Below, piece by piece: positions 12,181 through 21,741 of a stretch of 64,000 nucleotides of DNA. A model generated the notes under the pieces. The model worked only from the letters and a program-made list of their open reading frames with translations. It did no database searches and had not been told where the DNA came from. The translations under genes were made by a program, and so were the position numbers. The number at the start of each line of letters is the position of its first letter. Position 1 is the stretch's first letter. This DNA is from Aquarana catesbeiana. Its lineage: Eukaryota; Chordata; Amphibia; Anura; Ranidae. The stretch is taken from contig NC_133328.1 of NCBI RefSeq assembly GCF_042186555.1, positions 329,896,539 through 329,960,538 on the forward strand. Reading direction: 5' to 3'.

Positions 12181-12471
12181 AATAGGATGAACCCGGAACT
12201 TGACGTTTTTTAGAGACGGATAGTCCCCCTTCTATATATTCATTTTTTACAAGAGGTGTTTCACTGGAATAACACATATAATGTAGCAAAACGATATATA
12301 TGTTGTAATTCATTATTAACATTAGGGTGCTGGAACGCACAGCAACAAATAACAAAGAGGCTTGGAACGCACGCGGGTCCGCCATCTTGGCTGTACCCGG
12401 AAGTGCAATAAGAAAATTGGCACGAGGTGGATTCTCATCAAGGGGGTCACAGTACCTTTATAAAGGAGTAT

Positions 12472-12542
12472 GGCAGCAGTGGTTGAGTACCCCAGATGAA
12501 GTCTAGTGAGACAAAACACGTCGGGAGACTCCACTGCCTGCC
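12472..12542 (+). ncRNA. Hammerhead-like ribozyme motif, copy B
   Basis: This is the counterpart of 1631-1699 with a better core. Outer stem I is GGCAGCAGTGG with CCACTGCCTGCC. Inner stem I pairs CCC with GGG directly after the cleavage-site GTC. The core reads AGATGA, then A plus stem-loop GTCT AGTG AGAC, then AAAAC, AC, GTC. U4 of CUGAUGA and G12 of GAAA are both A here, so activity is doubtful, but the fold is recognisable. Confidence 0.6.
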
Positions 12543-13190
12543 ATAATTTTATATTAAGCGCTTTTTTACTACAAAAAATGTAAGTGTTTTACCTTTTTTA
12601 ATAAATTTGCTTTATAACGGAATTATGCTATGTGGCCCTTTTTCTATTCTTTATAGGCTATTCTCCTGAGACGGGCTACTACTTAGAAGAGTTCCTTTAA
12701 AGTTCTGGATGTTTTTGGGATTCCATTTGGTCAAAAGATCTTCCTTTATTGCCGGTTGGTAATACAAGCTTCTATGTGGAGGGCCCATCACATTCACGTT
12801 TCTTTATATTAGCTACTCACGTAGTGAACAGAATCATTTTATTCAATATATTGGACTATGAACACTTCTCTGCACTCAACTGACATTTGAAGACCATCAG
12901 AGATTATATTATGTACTATGTGAAGTGTTAGAGAGATCTGTACACCTTGTTTCTTTCTGTTTTTGGTGTATGCAATATTACAACTATTTGCTCATTGGAC
13001 ATAATAAGTGCTACACTTTATATGCACCAATAGGTGTGAACTGACATGTGGTAGTAACAGTTATAACACATCTAAAAACTATAGAAAATATTACTCTGAA
13101 AAAATGCATCTCAACTTCATACAAATTGACCAATGGCAAAAATGGATTCATAGTATAGTTTGTGAGCATCTTTTTGTTTTGCAGTATCAC

Positions 13191-13642
13191 AATGCATAAA
13201 CACAGGACTTAAAGCTCTGTGGGAATACAACCTCAATAAGACAAGTCATCAGCAAAAGGCCCACACTCCACCTCCTCAAGGGGAAATAGCAGCCACTTTT
13301 ATTTAGAGTGTTGCTACTGCACCCTTTTTCTGTTCCCCCTCTTTAGAGGTGCCCTGCCTCTAGAGAGGAATGGAAATCGACTGACTTGCATGGTTTTATG
13401 CAGGCATCACTGGGTAGGAAAATATCTAGTCCCATGTTTCCTGCAAAGCTTTGGCCTGGCTTTACTCTGTAGTAGCATGACACCTCTGCAGTGTTTGAAT
13501 GACCACCACGGAAAGAGAAACAATAACTACTGAGTATCAATATAAAAGATATAAAAGGCGTAAAATAATATTGGACACACTGAGCATTGGTAAGGGAAGA
13601 CTGATTATCATTGTAATGCCGCTCTTTGACTACTAACCAACA
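13191..13642. other. No recognisable feature
   Basis: Between the end of PLE copy B and the foldback element there is no supported gene. A minus-strand frame of about 118 codons (13343-13699) resembles no family I recognise and runs into the foldback, so it is left uncalled. Confidence 0.6.
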
Positions 13643-13841
13643 ATTTGTTTGGAATTTGGAACAGATTGAGCGGACTTTACTGGTACCAGAGAAAGACAAT
13701 CACTACATAATTTTACTAAATCTCTTTATTACAAAAAAATTTAAACAATGTTTACATATATAAAAGCAAGAAACATAAGGTTCTGATCAATATGACCACT
13801 TAGTTGATATCAGATTGATCTCTGTTACTATTAAGTCAAGA

Positions 13842-13877
13842 GGTTGACACGTTTCACTTTTATGCTTCCTCAGAACC
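13842..13877 (-). ncRNA. Hammerhead-like ribozyme motif (foldback, left arm)
   Basis: Read on the minus strand: GGTT, CTGAGGA, A, GC-ATAAAA-GT, GAAAC, GT, GTC, AACC. Stem I is GGTT/AACC. The conserved CUGANGA, GAAA and NUH (GUC) elements are all present in the right order with a minimal stem III. Stem II is weak. The right arm copy (14202-14250, plus strand) has CCGAGGA and AAAA in place of the conserved residues and is likely dead. Confidence 0.6.
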
Positions 13878-14201
13878 TTTTTTCTTTGCCTATAGACAGA
13901 GACGTTGTTTAAAGAAAAAGAGGGAGATATCACATTTGTATCAGATATAAAATATAGCATAACATTTTACCAATCGAGTCCCCATATAAAATATAACTAT
14001 ATACAGAGATACAATGTGTATCAAGAGCCACTTACATGCACTTTGTATGTAAGTGGCTCTTGATACACATTGTATCTCTGTATATATGTATATGGGGTAC
14101 TAGATTGGTAAAACATTATGCTATATTTTATATCTGATAAAAATGTGATATCTTCCCCTTTTTCTTTAAACAGGGCCTCTGTATATAAGCAAGGAAATAA
14201 G

Positions 14202-14250
14202 GTCCCGAGGAAGCATAAAAGCAAAACGCATCAACCTCTTGACCTAATAG
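14202..14250 (+). ncRNA. Degenerate hammerhead-like motif (foldback, right arm)
   Basis: The plus-strand counterpart of 13842-13877 reads GGTC, CCGAGGA, AGC-ATAAAA-GC, AAAAC, GC, ATC. It has lost U4 and G12 of the hammerhead core. Confidence 0.4.
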
Positions 14251-14432
14251 TAACAGAGATCAATCTGATATCAACTAAGTAGTCATATTGATCAGAACCT
14301 TATTTTTCTTGTTTTTATATGTGTAAGCATTTTTTTATGTTTTGTAATAAAGAGATTTTGTAAAATTATGTAGTGTTTGTCCTTCTCTGGTACCAGTAAA
14401 GTCTGCTCAATGTGTCCAAATTCCAAACAAAT

Positions 14433-15221
14433 TCTATATGGATGAGGTATAGCACAAAAAATAAACTACAAATGACTTAAATTCCAAACAACTACTAAGT
14501 TGTCCTAGACTGGCCAGTTTAGCCTAACAGCTGACTGATACTAAAGGGAAACTCCAAAAACTCCAAAAACAAGAAAGTTAATTGCACGACCTTCCGGTAT
14601 ATGTTGCAGCTGTTGGTGTTAAAGTTCATACATCTACAATCAGAAAGAGTTAGCACCAATTTAACCTGCATGGGAGGTGTGTGTCAGAATACCAATACTC
14701 GTACAACTAATGCTAATGCTAATACTGCAGCTAATGCTCATACCTGTGCAGCTAATGTTCGTGCACATGTACCAGCACACAAATGAGCTCTGGCTAATAT
14801 CCAACATGCGCTGACACATAGGCGCATATGCACGTACATCTATGTGCATAGGTGCCAAGCTGCCCATTTGAAGAAAACCCTGGGGTGTGCTAATCTCTGG
14901 ATTTTCTGCTTCCCTGTGACCTTTGTTCCTGTGTTCCTGCTTATGCTGCCCTATCCCATTGCTGACCTGGCTAGTTTCTGACCTTGCTCTGTGGATTTTG
15001 GATACTGACCTTGGCTTGCCTCTGACTACTCTCTGTTTGCTTCCCTGGTACTGACCTTAGCCTACTACCTGACCATGCTTCAGCCACACTGTGTATGACC
15101 CTGGCTCACCCTAATGAAGTCTTGTCCCTGGCAGTCACCTGCTATTAAACTATCAACACCTGTGCTTTTTTGAGCCTTGAACCTTTGTCAAGACCTTCAG
15201 TGGTGCTTGGACCAGAGCCTC
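14433..15221. repeat. Unclassified repeat debris, LTR-like pyrimidine-rich stretch
   Basis: 14890-15150 is a run of imperfect TGACCTTGGCT/CTGCTT-type motifs, similar in style to the transcribed part of amphibian LTRs. The remainder shows short AAT/GCTAAT repeats near 14700-14760 and an ACACATAGGCGCATATG-type stretch near 14812. No gene is supported. Confidence 0.35.
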
Positions 15222-15895
15222 TCGTCAGCTCAGCCTTCAACCAAGCTATGTGATAGTGTGCTAGGAAAAAGGCTCTGCTGTCCAAAAAATATTAAAATTG
15301 AGCAAGACTACAGATTGCACAATGAACATACAGACAAAGACCAAGTATTCGGGAACAGTATGCTGGGAACTAATGTATCATAGACAGACTAGTTTAGCCA
15401 CATAAACAGTAGACATGTTTGGTTTGGTGCACTGCAAATCAAAGACAACATTATAGAAGAAACTTATACCAACTGTTAAGTGTGGTGGTGGAAAATGTTA
15501 TGGTCTGGGGTTGTGTTGCTACTTCCAGAGGCAGGGCAGCTTGCAATCATCAAATCAATGAAGAATTCTGCATTATATCAGAGTGTGCATGATGAGAATG
15601 TGAGGCCATCTCTCCAAATACAAACTGGAAATTGATCTTTCAATGATCCAACAATCCAAAACACACAAGCATATTGATCAAAGAATATTTCAAAATTAAC
15701 ATGTTAAAGCTTATAGACTTGCCTAGACAAAACCCTAACGTAATTACCACTGAAATGTTGTGGGGGAATTTTAACAGGTTGTTCATACAAGGAAAGACAT
15801 AATCATCTTGCAACTGAAGGATTTTTGCTTAGAGGAGTGGTCAACAATTTCACCAAGTCAATGTCAAAGACTGGTGAGCAGTTATGTGAATTCCT
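15222..15895 (+). pseudogene. Tc1/mariner transposase remnant, C-terminal half
   Basis: Conceptual translation across frames shows a degenerate DD34E-type transposase: a VWWWKMLWSGVV-like stretch (the catalytic-core GGGSVMVWG region), SALYQ, ENVRPS, a NDPTIQNT remnant of the QQDNDPKHT region and LLRGVVNNF near the C-terminus. Stops and frameshifts are frequent and no terminal repeats were found. It is an old fossil; the minus-strand Tc1 fragment at 16350-16936 has the N-terminal half and appears to belong to another family. Confidence 0.65.
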
Positions 15896-16349
15896 ACCAG
15901 AGGTATTTTTTGTTAAAGCGTTTGTAAACTGCTGGACATTTTTTTCTACCTGTAAGGTAAAGCCATAATGTGCATTGCATACAAGCACATTATATAAAAT
16001 GTACTTTAAAACAAAGCTCTTCCAGCGCCAAGATGTCAGTGCTGCAGGCGCTCTTATCTTCACCTGCCCTGCTTCCGGGTTTGCAGACTCTGGCTCTGTG
16101 TGTCAGGGACAAGGCATGCACAGACGTGCATTAGCAGGTGCCCATCTTGCCAGGCATAGGCTAAAGCCTATGCGCAGGAACATTAGCTCTAACAAGCGAA
16201 CGCACATTGGTGCTAAAAAGGCGAACGCATATGCGCATGTGCGAAAATACGCACATGCTGGGGCCAAATGGCCTATATAAAGACAGCAGCTGCACTAATG
16301 CAGCTGCTGTCTGATCTGCATCTTTACCCTGTGACCTGATCCTGTGCCT
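15896..16349 (+). promoter_or_regulatory. LTR-like promoter fragment with TATA box and perfect hairpin
   Basis: A TATATAAAG motif at about 16274-16282 is followed immediately by a palindrome, GACAGCAGCTGCA / TGCAGCTGCTGTC (16282-16311, 4-nt loop), then a pyrimidine-rich tract. This looks like a U3/R region of an LTR. The region upstream is rich in GCGCA/TGCGCA motifs. No matching second LTR was located in the window. Confidence 0.4.
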
Positions 16350-16936
16350 GCATTCAGTAATCCATGTCCTTAGTCTGCTTGTCTTCAGAAAACTGTTTGC
16401 AGGCTTTCTTGTGCATCATCTTTAGAAGAGGCTTTCTTCTGGGACAACAGCCATGCAGACCAATTTGATGCAGTGTGCAGTGTATGCTCTGAGCACTGAC
16501 AGGCTGACCCGCCAACTCTTCAACCTCTGCAGCAATGCTGGCAGCACTCATTTGTCTATTTCCCAAAGACAACCTCTTCATTGGTCGACCATGGCAAGGC
16601 CTGTCCTGAGTGGAACCTGTCCTGTTAAACCGCTGTAAACTGATGTATGGTCTTGGCCACCGCGCTGCAGCTCAGTTTCAGGGTCTTGGAAATCTTCTTA
16701 TAGCCTAGGCCATCTTTATGTGGAGCAACATTTTTTTTTCCAATCCTCAGAGAGTTCTTTGCCATGGGGTGCCATGTTAAACTTCCAGTGACCAGTATGA
16801 GAGACTGAGAGCGATAACACCAAATCTAACACACCTGCTTCCCATTCACACCTGAATGGGAAGTGTGTTGACATGAAAAGATATAATAAAATATTTACAA
16901 AAATGTGAGGGTTTACTCACTTTTGTGAGATACTGT
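16350..16936 (-). pseudogene. Tc1/mariner element fragment, N-terminal half of transposase + TIR
   Basis: On the minus strand the end of a Tc1 transposon (TACAGTATCTCACAAAAGTG at 16936 and below) is followed by the paired-like helix-turn-helix half of the transposase: an initiator near 16770, KELSEDWKKN-like start, then MKRLSLGNRQMSAASIAAEV and HQIGLHGCCPRRKPLL (16354-16581). Stops and frameshifts lie between these blocks. The element is truncated on the left at about 16350, before the catalytic domain. Confidence 0.8.
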
Positions 16937-17264
16937 ATGTATCTCTTAAACCACAACCAAGGGATTATAAATGGTTATATCCAAATCAATCTAGACAAAT
17001 TAATAATAAAAGGAAAAACCAATGAATCCCTTGGCTGGGTAAAAAAACAAATGCGAGTACCGGAGGCCAGCAAACAGAAAGGTAACAGAAGAGGGACAGA
17101 AAACCACTCCCTCCTCCCTCACCGCCGTGAGGTCTCACAAAAAAGTCAAGGACCCACACTGATTCCAAAAATCAAAAACTTCATCATGGCATATGTCTTA
17201 ATCCACAAAGTGAATACAATATATAGAGAAAAGAAAAAGGCATGCCGTGATCGAATTATCCTAT
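16937..17264. other. Unassigned, possibly 5' part of an L1 copy
   Basis: A segment at 16945-17000 occurs again, reverse-complemented, near 31195-31260, so it is repetitive. A purine-rich open frame (16925-17332) has no recognisable domain. Confidence 0.3.
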
Positions 17265-17910
17265 CTTTAATAATGTTCTGGAAAGGGATACAGATCCCCA
17301 AATTGACTTTGACACAGAGCTTTAAGACCTAAAGGCCTGGACGATGCACCCCCCCCCCAAGAGATATAATATGTTGTCTTTCCAGCTTTTCTTTAAAAGA
17401 GGAGATACTAAATAAAGCAAGACAAATCTCATTGCTCTCAATGGAGACTCATTACATTAAACAACAGGAGAGATCTACACCCTCTACTGGAGACTCTGAG
17501 AGAAAATTGTCTATCTTATAGATGGAAACTTCCTTTTGCTGTACAAGTCACTTCAAATGGCAAACAACATCACCTAAGATTTCCCCATGAGCTTCATGAC
17601 ATCTGTGACAACCTAAGTCTCCCACAAGTTGATTTACCTGACTGGTACCAGGATTTTAAATTACTGCTACAAGCAGATGGAACTCCATTGACATCAACTG
17701 TCTCTCCAACAAGCACACCTCACAAAAGAGGTAAATACTACAAACATACCAGCCAAGGTCACCTTACTACAGCTCTGAGATCAAGATCCTCGAGATCAAA
17801 TGACAAACACCTGAACTTTCTCCTCATATGGAACTATGCATCTTATCTATTGGCCATGAGCCCTTTTCACAACATTGTAGTAGACTCTGTCTCAATTGTC
17901 ACTTAAAACC
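17265..17910 (+). pseudogene. L1 ORF1 remnant (copy 3)
   Basis: Translated pieces in shifting frames match the RRM/C-terminal part of L1 ORF1p: NVLERDTDPQIDF, an ALRPKG-like block, then YRWKLPFAVQVTSNG, HDICDNL and PDWYQDF, in the same order as in the intact ORF1 at 1969-3108. There are several stops and frameshifts. It may belong with the ORF2 remnant starting at 25774, separated by later insertions. Confidence 0.75.
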
Positions 17911-18805
17911 ATAACATAGTACAAAATCCCAACTGTCATACCTTTGATTAAAACTCTTTGTGATGCTCATACCCATTTTTTGCCCTGATCTTAGTTCTCC
18001 TGAGATGCATCGCACATGACATTCTCATGTACTTACTGCCCAGACTTAATAGACTGAAGGATTGGGCTCTATCCACCTTTTACCAAGATCTGGATTATCT
18101 CCTGTAACTCAACATGTAATCCACCTACACATTTGATGATCAATATAACCCTTCTAGCTGCTTATATATGCTGGACTTCTTCTGAACAAGTACAGACCCT
18201 GAGATTGATGCATCAAAATATACCTTTTTATATGGCTTTTCACTTTGAACCTGCTTTAGGACAATGCAGTGCCAGCCTGTGCATTAATGGTGCACGAGCA
18301 TCGCCCCCTTTTCTCCTTCCACCCCCTCTGTGCACTGCATGCACAGAGCATTGCATGAATCTATCCATGGCTGCCGTGGCCACCCCTCCATTCAGGCTTC
18401 CAGCCCCTTTTCGGGAACCCGACGCCTGAATTACAGTGGCGGGGTGTGTTTTGGAAGCACATGATTAGAGCCATGGGCTCTAAAAGGCGTCAAAAACAGT
18501 GACCTGTGAGCGCCATGCTTGGTGCTTGCAGTTCACTCAGCTGTATTAGGAAAGTAAATGAATATTTGCTTTCCTAACACTGAACCACCTCTCCACCAAT
18601 CAGGTGCTCATTTCTGGTACCTGTCACCTGATTGGCTGAAACAACAGGCTCCGCTATTGGACGCCTATCAGGAGGAGAGGACAGGAGTCGGGATATGAGG
18701 ACGGCAGGAGACACTGGCTTGAAGGACCCCACTCGTCGCCATCACCCGCTGCCCCACCAAGACAGGGTAAGTGCCGGGCAGATGGCGAACAGGCAGGGGG
18801 TCACA
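17911..18805. other. L1-derived spacer grading into unclassified GC-rich repeat
   Basis: 17911-18130 resembles an L1 inter-ORF region in composition. 18240-18790 is a GC-richer repeat with CACCTGATTGGCTG (CCAAT-like) and no supported coding frame. It leads directly into the minisatellite. Confidence 0.3.
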
Positions 18806-19162
18806 CTGGTGGCATTCAGTGGCACAGTGGCAGCATTTAATGGGCACACTGGCAGCATTTGATGGGCACACTGGCGGCAATTGATGGAGACAGTGGCAGC
18901 CTTTAATGGGCACACTGGCAGGATTTAATGGGCACACTGGCAGCATTTGATAGGCAAACTGGCAGCATTTAATTGGCATAGTGGCTGCATTTGATGGCAC
19001 AGTGGCTGTGTTTGATAGGGCAGTGGCTGCATTTGATGGCACAGTGGCATCATTTGATAGCACAGTGGCTCGTTTGATAGCACCGTGGCTCGTTTGATGG
19101 CACAGTGGCAGCATTTGATGGGCACAGTGGCTCGTTTGAAGGCACAGTGGCTGCAATTGATT
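18806..19162. repeat. Minisatellite, ~18-24 bp unit (GGCAGCATTTGATGGGCACA)
   Basis: About 15 imperfect copies of a unit around GGCAGCATTTGATGGGCACA/GTGGCTCGTTTGATGGCACA follow one another. Long open frames through it on the minus strand are repeat artefacts. Confidence 0.85.
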
Positions 19163-19177
19163 TTTTTTTAGAATTTT

Positions 19178-20910
19178 TCAGTTTGTTTGCGCACCACCCC
19201 AGCGCTTCAGCTGGGTGGTTTTTAACATTCCGTGGCTCAGTCTGCTGCTGAGCAGAGGGGCCAATCTCCCCAGTTCCTGAAGCTGTAGAGACACTGTAGG
19301 TGCTAGGTAGAGGCAATCAGCGCTCTGTCCTGTTGCCAGTGATTCAGCTGGGAGTAGAAGCTTTTCTACATCAGCTTGTCGCTGGAGAGAGGGGCCAACT
19401 GTCCCTGCTCCCTGGAACTCCACAGTTGTTACCAGTTCTGGGGAGAGGTTGGCAGCACTCTGCCCTGTTGCCAGCACTTCTGCTGGGGACTCCACTTCCT
19501 CCGCTCCAGCTAACCATTGGGGCAGGAGGCTGGCTTCCTCCACTCCTAAACTGTGTAGCTGCCATTGGGGAGGTGAGCCGGCTGCTTCCTTTTCCGTTCC
19601 CTCATCTGGCTGCTGGGACGACATGTCTGAGGTACTGTCTACCAGGTGCACAGATCTTTGCTGGGGAGGAAAGACCACTTCCTCCACCCTGGCTGACTGT
19701 TGAGGAGGGACCACAAACACCTCATCTCCCTTCTCCCCCTGTATCCTGACCTGCTGCTGGGAAGTGACCGCCACCTTGAGCCTCTGGAACTGCGACAGAT
19801 GTGGGACAGAGGTCTTGGATCCTCTGTCCAGTGGCCAGCGCTTCAGCTGGGGAAGTTCCTTGTAACTCCACAGATACTGCTGTCGGTGCTGGGCAGAGCT
19901 CAGTGAAGTTTGGCCCTGACTCTTCTTCTGGAGGCTCACCAGGTAGTTCTTTCTCAGCAGAAAAGTCTATCAAATCTCCTGTCTCTGCAACTGGTGTCTT
20001 GGGATAAAGGTTCACCATGTCCTGTCCGTGGAACCCAGAAGATGCTAGCCCTTTTTTCAGCACTTCAGCTTTGGGGATGGAAATCTCCAGACTTTCCACT
20101 GCTGATTCTCTGGCATGCTGCTGGACAGGCACATTCCTCCATCCAACCTTGTCTTGTGCAGAAAGAGGTTTGTCAAGGTCAGTCAGCACTTGCTGCATCC
20201 GCCATAAGGCCTCCACGTCCATAGCTGCGGGGGCAGGTTAGCAAAGCACAATGTTACTATGCCACCTTGCCAACTCTTCAGCAAGGATTTCAGAGCTGTC
20301 TGCTGGTATTTCCTGATAGTCCCAGGCAAAGGGACCCCAACCCTGGTGCTGAGCAGAGTCTAGCAGCCGTCTGTGGGCGATCTCCAGCTCCCATTCCTGA
20401 ATGGCCAGAAACTCTATATCTTCCAGTGCCCAGTGTGCTTCTGAGATGTTCAGTATCGCTTCTCTGAAATCCATGATTTCATTCAACCGCCACTCCAAAT
20501 CACTCCCAAACTTAGGGTCACCTGTCAGTTTCACATACAACAGTCCCAGGCCGCCGTAGCCAAAGCCTTGGGCTGTCATCCGCTATCCAAGGGCATGCTT
20601 GGGATTCATGCCACCGGAGGGCTCTGTAGCTCTCATCCAGCCGCATCCTTACCCAGACCAGCCTGCTTAACTCAGTTGTGTGCTTCTTGTGTGGTTTTTC
20701 TCCCAAAAACAGCACCCGCAATCCATACTGCGACCAGTACCTTTCCTGGATAGAGGGGAGAATTGTTCCCTGGTGGCGCTGCTCCCGGGCTAGCTTTTCC
20801 TTCCAGAATTGGCAGCGGATAGAATTATATCCCAGCAGGACCTGCTCTGATACTGGTCCTCTGTGATGTATCTGCATCTCTTGCAAGCTCCTTCGGGATT
20901 CCTCTTCCAT
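19178..20910 (-). pseudogene. gag-like ORF of an LTR retrotransposon, frameshifted
   Basis: Four minus-strand frames follow one another from ATG 20910: 20910-20518, then 20579-20238 and 20222-19722 (one frame, separated by a stop at 20238), then 19939-19178. Breaks are a frameshift near 20575, a stop at 20238 and a frameshift near 19790. The N-terminal part is Arg/Glu-rich and helical (MEEESRRSLQEMQ). The C-terminal part carries degenerate repeats around PAEALATGQ. No zinc knuckle, protease or RT motif is visible. The gag call rests on position directly after an LTR and primer-binding-like site; I do not recognise the protein family. Confidence 0.5.
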
Positions 20911-21001
20911 GGCGGCTGGTATCTGTACCTCTTTCCTCCTCTCCTGCTATCCGGACCTTGAATCCAGGTGGAGGTTTGGATGTCCAGACTTCAGGAAGCA
21001 T

Positions 21002-21019
21002 CCCACTGTTTGTCACCAA
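21002..21019 (-). other. Putative primer-binding site
   Basis: Immediately inside the LTR, on the minus strand, is TTGGTGACAAACAGTGGG, the position and TTGG start expected of a tRNA-primed LTR element. The tRNA was not identified. Confidence 0.45.
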
Positions 21020-21625
21020 TGTAATGAAACGTCCCACACTCCGCTTGAGTGCTTTTGTCATATACCGCTTCCTCCCAGTCTGAATGAAAATATCATGTAT
21101 TCCAACCACTGACAACAAACAAGACAATACTTGTTTGGTTGCTGAACATGAACTGTTTTATTTGAGATGACACACAAATATATACAGCAGGCTGACAATA
21201 CAAACTGTAACCAGAAACCTAATTAACATGAGCTAGTTATCTAATCAATTACCAAGACTCAGATATATGACCTTTCAGGGTAGATTTGCCATCTCCTCAC
21301 TCACAACTTACAATACACATAAGTAGAAACACATCCCCCAATAGTTTTCTAGGAGACCAAGGTGTGTTAATGAGCACAATAAACTATTGGGTGAAAGACC
21401 CGGGCTTTCCAGATCTCATTAATCAGCATTCCTTTCACATACACCTGTCCACTGAGTTCCAAGCTGGCAGAGACCACCATGGCCTCCTTAATAATGTCAT
21501 TTTGCATTACATAACAGAATATATTCCTAAATGCTTGTAGCTCCCTCAAGTTCCAGGGCTCATAGTTTGTAGGCAAGAGGCTAGCATTCACTCCAAAAGC
21601 CTCTGTCCCGGGTGAGTCTGTCACA
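21020..21625 (-). repeat. 5' LTR of minus-strand LTR retrotransposon
   Basis: A 606-bp segment begins TGTGACAGACTCACCCGGGA on the minus strand and ends TTTCATTACA just before the primer-binding-like site and gag-like ORF, giving TG...CA ends. The 3' LTR is absent from the window: the element is truncated at about 19165 by the minisatellite region. An AT-rich interior may hold the polyadenylation signal. No target duplication can be checked. Confidence 0.6.
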
Positions 21626-21741
21626 TTACCAATCTAAGGGGAAAATCTAATCTAATCTGTGTGAAATCATCAGTCTACAGACACACTATCTGCCAATAAT
21701 AGTAGACTATTGTCTACTCTTATGCAGGCATTGTTAATATA

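Larger units (their letters stand above)
10432..13190 (+). repeat. PLE terminal repeat (pseudo-LTR), copy B
   Basis: This is a direct repeat of copy A (867-10431 without its insertions). It begins with the last codons of the PLE ORF (CACACTTTTTGCATCC) and ends at GCAGTATCAC 13181-13190. It is interrupted by a 1.26-kb insertion at 10922-12180. It lacks the L1 and MITE found in copy A, so it supplies the empty sites for both. Confidence 0.8.
13643..14432. mobile_element. Long foldback element with hammerhead-like motifs
   Basis: The two arms (about 13643-14036 and 14048-14432) are reverse complements with scattered mismatches around an 11-nt loop, so the ~790-bp unit could fold on itself almost entirely. 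Each arm carries a hammerhead-like sequence ending in CAACCTCTTGAC. This resembles head-to-head PLE-type copies rather than a classic MITE. No clear target duplication was found at the arm ends. Confidence 0.75.

Noticed and set aside
18668..19156. Cys/His-rich 162-codon frame on the minus strand (CHQTSH-type repeats)
   Set aside because: It is a translation of the 18-24-bp minisatellite; the apparent zinc-finger-like Cys/His spacing is a by-product of the repeat.
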